A stretch of DNA of 64,000 nt from Alviniconcha marisindica (lineage: Eukaryota; Mollusca; Gastropoda; Provannidae). Below are positions 1 through 15,394 of the stretch, in pieces; position 1 is the first letter of the stretch; each line of letters starts with the position of its first letter. The notes under the pieces are model-generated. The model ran no database searches. It was not told the DNA's origin and was given only the letters and a program-made list of their open reading frames with translations. The translations under genes were made by a program, and so were the position numbers. The stretch spans positions 30,001 to 94,000 of the forward strand of contig JABMCL010003328.1 in the NCBI GenBank assembly GCA_018857735.1. The letters are read 5' to 3'.

Positions 1-292
1 CTTTATCTCCTTTCTTGACTTCAGCAACCTATAGGCATATGAACAAAAGGACGTAAAGACAAAGAATATTGCAAACATCAATTAATACGGTCACATATGT
101 ATGCACAGACAGAGAAACACACACCATACATGCAAGCATGCTTAAAACACGCACACATGCATTCATGCATGCACACACGCACACAGACATGTATTATACA
201 AACTAAAGGAAGAAATCAGAGAGATGATGAAAGAGAGAAAAAGAGACAGGAAGGAAAGAAGAGAGTATCACAGCCAACACTGTGTGTCTTAC

Positions 293-5442
<5,150 letters not shown>

Positions 5443-5712
5443 GGTGTTCCAGGCACTTTGTATGAAAGATGTATGATAAGCTTGACCTTTGGCTAAAAAC
5501 TGCAACAACCAGAAAGACAAAGTCATATACATGTATGCACTCATGCTACAGTTACTCCCCAAAATATATGTGGCCTACATATTAATATTTATTATGTTTT
5601 CTATTGAGTATTGTATTCATAAGACTTTCTTCTTCTTCTGCAGTCAGTGTTTTAAAACTAAGCTCGCACTAAATCCTTAGTCCTATGGCTGTCTGCCAAT
5701 GATCAGTCGGAG

Positions 5713-6124
5713 CTTGTTGATTTATGTCTTTGTTTCAATGCAGTGGATGTACATGTGCTTGTTGATTTATGTCTTTGTTTCAATGCAGTGGATGTACATG
5801 TGCTTGTTGATTTATGTCTTTGTTTCAATGCAGCTGGATGTACATGTGCTTGTTGATTTATGTCTTTGTTTCAATGCAGTGGATGTACATGTGCTTGTTG
5901 ATTTATGTCTTTGTTTCAATGCAGTGGATGTACATGTGCTTGTTGATTTATGTCTTTGTTTCAATGCAGTGGATGTACATGTGCTTGTTGATTTATGTCT
6001 TTGTTTCAATGCAGTGGATGTACATGTGCTTGTTGATTTATGTCTTTGTTTCAATGCAGTGGATGTAACAATTTTTTTTGCTTTTTGGGGTTTATTTATG
6101 TCTTTGTTTCAATGCAGTGGATGT
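5713..6124. repeat. 45-bp minisatellite, about 8 copies
   Basis: The unit contains tgtctttgtttcaatgcag followed by tggatgtacatgtgcttg. Because 45 is divisible by three, long repetitive frames appear on both strands; they are not genes. Most copies are identical and the last one is degenerate. Confidence 0.95.
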
Positions 6125-6777
6125 ACATGAGCAATTTTTTTTAAGCAGTGGATACTACATGAAGCATCTGATATATGGGTTCTTTTCAATGCTGGGTACA
6201 TAATTTGGAGTACTACCTTGAACATTTTATGGGTTCTTCCCTTTTTTTCACCCCCGCAACAGTTCCTTTGTTTAAACACCCTTAATGTATGAGCCAACGG
6301 AGAAAATTTTTTTGTTATGGGGTTTTATATTAGCAAAATATATTCCCATGTCACACAAAAATGGCGGCCAAAAACGGGAATGGCGATACCCTACTGCTTG
6401 TGTTGGAAGCTACTTCATACCAGACGAAAATATTCAGACATATCTAATTTGTTTGCAAAGTTGCAACATGCAAAAGCACCAGAAAGCTAATTTCAGGACT
6501 GCTGAGTATGTCTGTGTACAACAATGATGGTTGAAAGTGAGCATAACGCATGTTTCATGACATGTCACGTCATGAAACACGTGTTCACTTCCAACTTGCA
6601 CAAGATCAACATTGCGAACCAGGGAAAACACTGCTGCTATAAATAACAAGGCACTATTGATGCTGAGATCTGAACACCAAAGTTGCCATATTATTTCCTA
6701 AAATGCATTAAAAGTGCAATGAAAATTTTGCGTCACATGTTTATTAATGGTTGTAGTCATTTTAAATTATTTCTCAG

Positions 6778-6843
6778 TCCATGAACAAGGAGAGAAGAAT
6801 TGGTCAAAACATAATGTTCGTTTTTGGTGACATGGAACCAGAC
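6778..6843 (+). CDS. Possible exon of an unrecognised gene
   Basis: 66 nt flanked by a good acceptor (tttctcag) and a consensus donor (gtaagt), phase 0 at both ends. Translation begins SMNKERRIGQNIMFVFGD and ends MEPD. It can splice in frame to 7538-7675. No start exon is clear; ATGGCGGCC at 6361 is in good initiation context but runs into a stop without an obvious donor. This could be a real small gene, a gene fragment or chance. Confidence 0.3.
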
Positions 6844-7537
6844 GTAAGTTGATTCTGTCACACAAAATGTGCGTTGTACATGTAAACATTATCATCATGT
6901 TGCAGAACGTGCGTTAAAGAAATCTTCCTTACTTTGTTTTGACTTCTGTGCGAAACTGAGATTGTGCTATAGTATTAATGATGATGTAACTTTGAGATTC
7001 TTTTGATTTAAATTTGCCATCTTCTATCGGACTAGAAACAATAGAACTTAATGTAAATAACGTACGTCACACGCGACATGGTGTGCTTGCAGAGTTTTTG
7101 TTTGGAATTTTTATTGTTGTTTCTTCTGTCCTATTTTAGTAGTGACATGGTGTGCTTGCAGAGGTTTTTTGTTTTTGTTTTGTTAATTTTTAGTAAACTT
7201 TACTAATTTAAGCTGGAAAGAACTCAACATAATATTAATAATATCAACATACTGAGTAGAACTGTACTTGTTTTTTTATTTTTATTTTTATTTTATTTCT
7301 TATTCATATTTTTTTGTTTTGTTTTTGTTTGGTTCGTGGGATGTGTATTTAGGGGGGAGGGGGGGTGCATTAGCATTCATGAAAAAGACACTGGTCTGAG
7401 GCAGCATACTATATATGTACTAGTTTACTACATCTTGTTTTTCCATTTCCTCCAACTTTGATTGCTGTCTCTGAATGTGATGTGTTGTGGACTGCAACTT
7501 GTGCTGTGATTTCACTTGTTGGCTCTGTTAAATCTAG

Positions 7538-7675
7538 GTTCTAGACTACAAGGCTTCATCTGGAAAAGTGCAGATAAAATTCCTGCATGAAAATCAGAGC
7601 AGCTTCTTGTTCCCTGCAACTGATGACATCCCTTGGGTGCCTGCTGATCAGCTTGCAAAACTAAGCCACTGTTAG
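7538..7675 (+). CDS. Possible terminal exon of an unrecognised gene or gene relic
   Basis: After an AG at 7536-7537 the frame reads VLDYKASSGKVQIKFLHENQ and then SFLFPATDDIPWVPADQLAK before a TAG at 7673-7675. The spacing of F-x-F-P, DD and WVP resembles a C-terminal tail that I associate with uncharacterised, often transposon-derived, invertebrate proteins; that link is from memory and weak. Composition looks protein-like, unlike the surrounding AT-rich DNA. It could be the last exon of a small plus-strand gene together with 6778-6843, or an isolated relic. Confidence 0.38.
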   Translation, partial: VLDYKASSGKVQIKFLHENQSSFLFPATDDIPWVPADQLAKLSHC

Positions 7676-7772
7676 TATGTGGGCAGGAGACAGGGACAGC
7701 TACTGAGCTAGGGTACAATAAGTACTTAAATTAAGGGCCCCTCTGCTCAGAATGTGTCACTGTCAGTGCATG

Positions 7773-7776
<4 letters not shown>

Positions 7777-7803
<27 letters not shown>

Positions 7804-7813
7804 CAGTGCATGT

Positions 7814-7881
<68 letters not shown>

Positions 7882-7907
7882 ATTAGGGTGTGTGTGTGTG
7901 TGTGTGT
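7777..7907. repeat. TG microsatellite, compound
   Basis: Three TG runs separated by tcagtgcatg and ttaattaggg blocks. Confidence 0.95.
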
Positions 7908-8229
7908 GATTTCGGTGTATCCGCTTGTATTCAAATTTAGACTGGTCTGAATACTTACCAATGGTTATTTAAAGGGACTGGCCCACGCAGATTTGGCTAA
8001 AAAACTATTTTTTCCATCAATTTTTATTGTTTTATGTGCGATTATTATGTAGCATTAATTTCTGCTTTGGTCCTGTTGAAATGCGGCAATTTAAGAATAA
8101 CTGTAGTGGTCTAAAAATTGATTGGGGATCTCCCCCCCAGGTGCAGCTATTTACGGAATGCGTATTACGTCATTACATTTTGTTGTTTTACATAAGTTTT
8201 TGTCAACTCGGCCTACAAACAATTGACAA

Positions 8230-8370
8230 TGGCGTTGTCTCAGGCACGTAATCTGCTCAGGCGTAATAAATTGTCAGGCGACTTAATTGATGATTGTGTG
8301 AACAATTTTATGTCTTTCTTAGTTTCTATGAATAAATCTCCTAATCATGCTATGTGTACTTCACTATAGT
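8230..8370 (+). CDS. Short open reading frame, unrecognised
   Basis: An ATGGCG start at 8230 opens a short frame beginning MALSQARNLLRRNKLSGDLI and ending at a TAG near 8370. Initiation context is good and composition is not repetitive. I know no homologue and see no splice signals that extend it, so chance is the default explanation. Confidence 0.15.
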
Positions 8371-9132
8371 GTATGAGACCTGTAGCTGCCGTTTACTAAT
8401 AATGCTCGGCGATGGACCGAGGTGCAAAGTGTTGGGTGACAATTCTTTCTCATTGTATTGATCCGATGCTATTAGTATTACAAATTTACAGGAAATATTT
8501 TAGTCACCATAATAATAATAATGAAAAGAAAAACCTACCAGCGGTGGTACGCCAGAAACACACACCGTTTACGTAAACAGGTAATACTTAGTAGAATATT
8601 TAAACGTATGGTTCCGGTAGACTACTCGTATCAATCAAAAAAGAAGCATCAAGAACCGTTTCTTTTACTTGTGCAGTAACAGCTTTGCCAGTTTCCTATC
8701 GCAGGCGTCTAATGTTCTGCACAGCTCTCTCCACCTCTCCACCTGGTCACCCAGGTTTACCAGCCATGACCTTATCTACGTTGTCGGTCTCTTGCCAGTC
8801 AAGCTAAACATTCTTTTTATTTTGGTCCTCTAAAGATAAATGGTAGTAACTCCAAATTATCTCTGTTTTGATTGCATAATCCTCAAAAAAATGGAAAATA
8901 ACTATGAAGATATAAATACCACTGTTTCATTCTCAGTTATTCATTGCTTTTGTTCAACCGGCTATTTGCTCCTTATAATAGCACATGAAAGAATGTATTT
9001 ATTATCTATTAATTAGTATTAACACAAAAGAAGGCGACAAACAAACCACATGTCGCGTCCCGTGTTCTCTTGTTGTGCACATATTCCTAGTCATTCTTTT
9101 CAGTTTTGTCATTCTTGCCATCAGTAACTACT

Positions 9133-9232
9133 TCTAGAGCCATTGTTTCCTTTGACTCTTCCTTCTCCTTTGTAAAAATATATATAGAGCCATTGTTTCC
9201 TTCGACTCTTCCTTCTCCTTTGTAAAAATATC
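9133..9232. repeat. 50-bp tandem duplication
   Basis: The block gagccattgtttcctt through cctttgtaaaaatat occurs twice, differing mainly by one T/C change. Confidence 0.9.
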
Positions 9233-10544
9233 TTATCTGTTAAATACATACTGCTTGAATGTCCTTTTACTAGAGTTATTTCAGAAAAATGGATATGACT
9301 TAAATGCTTACAACAATGTAAGAGATATTTTGTATAATACTGATGTTATTACTAATATTGTCATATCGATTGTTCATAGTCCTGTGGGAAAATTAGTATA
9401 AATAATAACTATATATATGTGGGTTTTTTTTTTGGGGGGGGGTTGTGTCTAATATCACCTCGATGTGAACAGACATAAAATAAAAATATTGATCGATTGA
9501 TTCCTTCTCCTTTCTATACTCTTGCGTCAAATTATTGATATCATAATGACGTAAAAATGATTTTGCCATCACTTCTTTGACTGAGCCAAACACATAGGGT
9601 TGCATGGGGGAAATTCGTCCACTCGCTTGGTTGGGGGAACTTCGGCCACCCAAACACCTTGTGAACTGTACTCAATACTATGCATCAACCCCTATGATGA
9701 TTGAACTTTTCCAAACTGTAACATCAGCTTCATAATGGATCAGTCTACAAACAAAACAACAAACTTTGGGAGGCTTGCTATTCACTTGGCAAAAAAACAA
9801 ACATAGTGTGGGTTGTATGAAAAGCAAGGACTGACATACTGCTGGCAGATCTTGTTTGTTTTGAACTTCAATGTTTGCCATGATCTGCCCACTTAAAAAT
9901 CTTCAAATTTTTCATCATTTTGATGACATCGTTTTAAATCTGCGTATACATTCTTCTTGTCTGTCTTCTTCTTTTATTATTATCTGTCTATTTTTCTTGC
10001 ACCTGACGAAGACAATTTTCTGTCGAAAGCGCTTGTGTTTCTTTGTGTTTTGTCGTATACGTGAATACATTTCCCTAGTTCTGTTCTATCAGTTTTGTCA
10101 ACATCACTAGCAGTTGTTCACTCATTTCTCACAAAAAGAATGTTTTCTTTCATATTCATGAAATCACACGGGTAGTTGTGTTGTATAATTACTATTACGA
10201 GTCTGCGATTGGTCGAAGGTGTCTACAAACCACAACGAGCTTGTGACGGTAGAGCCAGTGTGACAGAATCGTTTCTCAAAGCGTGCATGGGAATCAAACG
10301 TACCTATTTGGATGAATTTCCCCCAGGCCATCCTAAAATGTTCAAAAGAACGCTAGACATCATTTCATTGTTCGTCTTGGCAATTTCAAACACTATCATA
10401 TATAAGTATCATTTATTTCCGATTTTTTTTGTGCTGTTCCCTATGAAAACGTTAGGAAAATAAAATTATTTCACACAGACTGTCCAGATTAAAAAATAAA
10501 CATTGACAAAAATAATTTATACATGACATGTTCACAAAACAGAA

Positions 10545-10755
10545 GTTCCGGTATCCTATCAATGATGTCATACTGAAACGCGGGAAAGAGCTCGTGAAAA
10601 CAGTGTTAGTAACACTGTCGGGGAAAGTCCTCTTCTAAAATCGTTATAAAATCAACGGCACGTTCAATCACAAAACTTTTAACGCTGATCATGTTCGTTT
10701 AACTTCCTCCAAGCATACGAAAAGTTTCGCCGCCGAAGGAGAGTTCCTTTAACGG
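10545..10755 (+). repeat. Old dispersed repeat, copy 2
   Basis: Collinear with 4895-5125 in the same orientation but diverged. Includes gggaaagagctc, ataaaatcaacggcacg, gctgatcatgttcg and gttcctttaacgg. Confidence 0.55.
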
Positions 10756-11499
10756 AAACAGACTAGTGAAGAGTAAAATAAAACTGTGCCACTAAGACTC
10801 ACGTTTCAACTGAAGCTACCCTGCTTTGCTTAGGTTTTTGTCCAGTAACCACTAAATATAGTGGGCGTGCGTTGGGTTTCACTTGCGTCGTACTGACTGC
10901 TCTGTCATGCTCTTATTTAGGTCAACAATACCCAACAACATGCAGTACGAATGAACGCCATGGTAGTCAGTATGGTGCAAGCACACGTGAAGGACTATAC
11001 GGACTGGGTGCAAGGGTACCGGGTGCGGTCATCATTCGTACCATTTAAGTATATATAGTATATTCTCTTCTTCAACCTTGTCTTTAAAGTGCAAAGACAA
11101 AGCCTGGTGTGACGAAGTAAGAAACCTTCTTGTGTATGTTTGTTATACTGATAGCGATCAACAGTCCTTTCAGATTCGGAAAGCTCGAAAAAAGGACCAT
11201 GTTCTAAAACAAATAAATTCCAGACTTGCACAAGGCATAAGTATACATATAAATGTATAAAAGTCACACAAAAAGTCTGGGTTCATGTGTCCGTGGAAGG
11301 TTAGCAAATAGATCACTATTTCCACAAAATAAAATAACAATGGCCAGAGTTGTGTCGTATCTGCCTTTTACAAAAATTATATAAAATCACTTTCTTCTTT
11401 TAGTTTTTCTAATTTGGTGTTAGCCTATTGTTTCGTACCGTTTGAGAAGGAAGCCGTTACGCCGTTTGGGGATCATCCAAAATCACAGCGCTCGGCAAA

Positions 11500-11656
11500 A
11501 TGCTGGCGTTACACCTAGTTCTTTTGCTTTCAGCGACCTTTCTGCTCGGAAGCTGTATACCACAACTCGTAATCTTTCTATCGAATCAAGGACTTCTTGG
11601 TTCTCACGGTCTTCGTTGCCCGTTACTCAGGGGCAAAAGCCTCAGTGAATGGACAG
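11500..11656 (+). CDS. NRM: NRM exon 1
   Basis: 157 nt ending ACA G|gtgact. Encodes the first membrane segment and the first loop (SLSEWTG). Initiation context is aaaATGc. Confidence 0.85.
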
Positions 11657-14600
11657 GTGACTTGAATTGTAATTTGTACACTGCTTTGAAGATCCAGTAG
11701 TCGCGCTTAGTGCAGCGGAGTAGGGACTGCGCGTTGGCGGCCAACTGGTGTTGTGTGGCCGCTACTAGGGCCTTGAAACGCTGAACTGAGGCGTCGTGGA
11801 CGGTATTGTCCAGGACTACCATCCTGGACTACCATCGACTGGAACAACTTAAAACAGGAAATAGTCAGTACTAGTAGCAAGACATTAGAAAGTTTTAAGA
11901 CACAAATCTCTCGTTGCCCCTAAAGCTGTGCTCCCCCCATTGTCCGCTGACACTATACCCAAGATTGGGTCCAGTCAGCATATTGCACTTATAAATATTA
12001 GTTATGGTGCGCATTAAGATCAAGATTCCAATCAGTCACGGTCTTGGCAAAGAATGAGTTTCGCAGTTGGTCTGAGGCAGCTTGGGATTATGTAGGCCCT
12101 ATCGTTGTTTCTTATAATGTAGTCAACAATGGTGTTAGTTGTGATGGCAATATCCACTTTTAGCCCCATTGGTTCACTGTCCTCAAATAGTTTGAGGATG
12201 TACGTGTGCTTGTACGGAAGTGTAGGTAAGTAACTTTGTGTTTTACACCCAGTCAGCCACTGTGCTTATGTGGTTATAACTTATATCAGGGCAAAACATA
12301 TTTTGTTTTCATATAGTTAGTACGGAATGAACAGATTATATATATATATTTATACATGTGGATATATATATATATATATATCACATATGCCAAGATAGTG
12401 CATACTTCAAGTTCATTCTGTGTACACACACACACATTCTCATACCATTTTAGGACCTCAAACCAACAGGCTAAAAGTGGACATTGCTGTTGTGATTTAG
12501 TCAGGTTGTTGTCAGGTTCGAGTGAGTCTACCAGGTTTTTGTGTTGTCAGAAATTTATTGGAAGGCAGTGCTGGTACTGTCAGCTCCTCAACCACCCTAT
12601 TACAGTATTAGGTGAAGCTGGTTTGCACAAGTGAATGCCCTTTGTAATCTTTCGCGCAAGATGTCACGAGAGGCCGATTTCTGAGTAGGCATTGCTTCAT
12701 GCTGTGTATAACATTAACAATTTTTGCAACTGCAACAGTGCTGGCAATTGTACTGCTTCGCAATTCTAGGTTCAACACCTAGAATTGCGAAGCAGTACAA
12801 TTGCCAGCACTGTTGCAGTTGCAAAAATTATCGGGGAAAGGGGATGGAGGGTGGAAAAAAAGTGTCTGCGTAATTTTTGGCTGGCCAGAAGATTGCAAGT
12901 TCGTGGAAAAAATGCATTTTGGGGCATCCTGTAGCATGAGCAACAAGTTATTGCTTGTTGCCAGTCACATTCTGACTCTGGGCCTCCAAAAATGTTTTTA
13001 AAGTTGGAAGTGTAAAATTTGCAAATTCACTGTCACTGCCTTCCATTGTGAAGAAAGTAGGCACTGGAAGTAAAAGCAGCCCTGCCCAATAGAGGAGAAT
13101 CACTTTATTTCAGTTGTCATTCCTTTAAGTCAGAAATGAACTGGAATGATGTCTTTGTAAACATGATGCTTCTTTTGAGTCTAACACTAACAGTAGGGTC
13201 AAGGTGGAATGCCAAGGTGAAGAAGAAAATGGTACTTAAACATGGTGCTGTGTTACTCATGAATGTCAGTTTGACAGTGACAGTACATGTATGCACGTAC
13301 CAAGTACTATGAATCAAAAACAGTCAACACGGATACAGTACTGACTGTCTAAAGTTGCTAAAACCATCTTGAGATGGCTATAAAACAAGCACAGTGCTAC
13401 AACAGCTTTACTTGCAAACTCAGTTGAGCCCCAAACCATAAAACTCTTTATTTCATGCCTGCAGTAATGCATGCAAAGTCATGTGTGCCAAGTTGGTGTA
13501 AAAAATGCATGCTTATGGTTACCCATGCGCATCATATTGTTGCTAACATATTAACTGACTCTCACAGTCTCAGCTAGGTGAACTCAAGAGCCTCTACACC
13601 CTGCAAGTTGCAAGGCAGTTTAGTGTATGGAGGAAAAATGGGGTGGCATGAGTTTGAGTGCAGAGCAAATGATAATGATAATTCTGAGCCTGGAGTGGGC
13701 CCAGATAACTGGGAAAGTGCAAATGTATAGTAATAATATTAATAATAATAACAAAAATAAAAAATATTATAAAGCGCTGTTCTCTAACTAGAGTTAAACT
13801 CACTGCAATGTACAATACTACAAATGTCTCATGACAAAAATCACATTAACATATATTTCTAACAAACAAAGTCTTAAATATTGCAGTCTACCATTATCGC
13901 CTATCAATTCAGACAATAACCATGTTACATGCTTATGATGTGTATAAGAAGGGCAGCAGAAACACCATGGCCCACTACTCCCCAATTTCTTCCTTTGCTG
14001 CAAAACCACAGTCATTATGCCACCCGGTGTGAAAGGTACCCATGCTGACATGTTTCTTTTGTTCTAGCTCTAGCCAAATGAGGCTGGGAAACCAACTTCC
14101 CTCAGATGTAAATTCATTAGCAACCTGTGCATCACTGCATGTTAGGGTCTTGTGCTAGGCAAATGCTGTCGCAGACCATCACAGCTCCTGCAGATTTGTT
14201 GCATAGTGACAGTTTTTCTTACTTTCTCTGACACACCTATGATATATATATTTAACAATAACAATATACTTTATTAATCCCAGTGGGAAATTAAAGCTGT
14301 CGTTCGATCGCACAATGAAAAACATATCTCAATAATTATAAGTCATGAACCACACGCGCATACACACTCTAGACATACGCCCCCTTTCTCTCAATCTGCA
14401 TACATTAATAGCAAACCCCAAATTACCTGGAAATTTTTTTATGTATAAAAATTAAAATATATTTATACTAATTACTATGTCAGTATGTCACTATGTGTCA
14501 TATCAGGTGCTTTTATGTTTCAGATTTCGAACGGCAGTATGTCTTTACTCGACTGCTAAAAGACTTCATGTTGGTGGGTGGGTTTGTGCTACAACACAGT

Positions 14601-15345
14601 CTCATGGCCAGTGACTGCTGGAAGCAATTTTTGCTGCACTGTAACATCTTTGTCAGTGAGCGTCTTCTCTATGTTATGGCATCCAGCTTTACCCTCAATG
14701 TAAGTGATGTTCATTTTCTTGGTCACCCCTCTCCAGCCCTCAAGTGATTCAGTCCATTGCTGAACTGAAACAAAAGTTAAATGTGCACAGGCTGGGGTGG
14801 GGAGAGGGTGTGTGCAGATGTCAGTACTTTACTAAGAGTAAGACTACAAGAGTTAGATGTAAGACTAAGAGTGTCATAAACCTATTAACTTTTCAAAAAT
14901 AGCAATGGGCCCCAAAGGTGCTGATAGGTGTAACTGTAAACATGTTAAGTTAAACGTGATTGTTTAAAGGTAAAATTACTATGCTTTATGCTAACCATTA
15001 TATCATGTGGTTTTTAAGATTTAGAATAGATGAATATAGTATGTAAAATCAGTTTGATAAAACTAATTTTATTAATGGTTGGAAGGGCTGCTTTGATGCG
15101 CTTGTATGGTTTTGTGTAGGTAGAGTAAGAAGTGATTTTGACAGACAGACACACACACAGAGTGCAATGGGATGGGAGTAACTTATGTATTTGTAACTCT
15201 TTTGATGTATATTTTTTAGCTGTTTTGCTAGGACATGTCTTATGTACTATGTGAGGGTGTGTTTGTGTTGAATTCTTGAAACCTCTGAATTTTTGACTTC
15301 TTAGCTTGTTTCTGTAATGCAGTCTTTTACTCTAAGGTGAATTTG

Positions 15346-15394
<49 letters not shown>

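Larger units (their letters stand above)
5443..11499. other. Intergenic region between divergent PTGR3-like and nurim genes
   Basis: About 6 kb of AT-rich sequence. It should hold both promoters, but no clear core promoter element is visible. Contents are a 45-bp minisatellite (5713-6124), two possible exons of an unknown gene (6778-6843, 7538-7675), a short ORF beginning ATGGCG at 8230, a TG microsatellite (7777-7907), a 50-bp duplication (9133-9232) and an old dispersed repeat (10545-10755). Confidence 0.7.

Noticed and set aside
5699..6130. Open frames on both strands through the 45-bp array
   Set aside because: The unit length is divisible by three and lacks stops, so open frames are forced by the repeat; there are no codon-level constraints.
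6560..6590. gtttcatgacatgtcacgtcatgaaac palindrome as a transcription-factor site
   Set aside because: Ten-base arms with an ATF-like tgacgtca-type core are suggestive, but there is no adjacent gene start, so function is unsupported.
10001..10045. gacgaagacaattttctgtcgaaagcgc as a transposon terminal hairpin
   Set aside because: The gaagac...gtcgaaag phrase looks like a motif common in retroelement tails, but I could not find a second copy or element ends in the window.
10176..10463. 95-codon plus-strand ORF
   Set aside because: No recognisable motif, no splice context, and its length is within chance expectation for this region.
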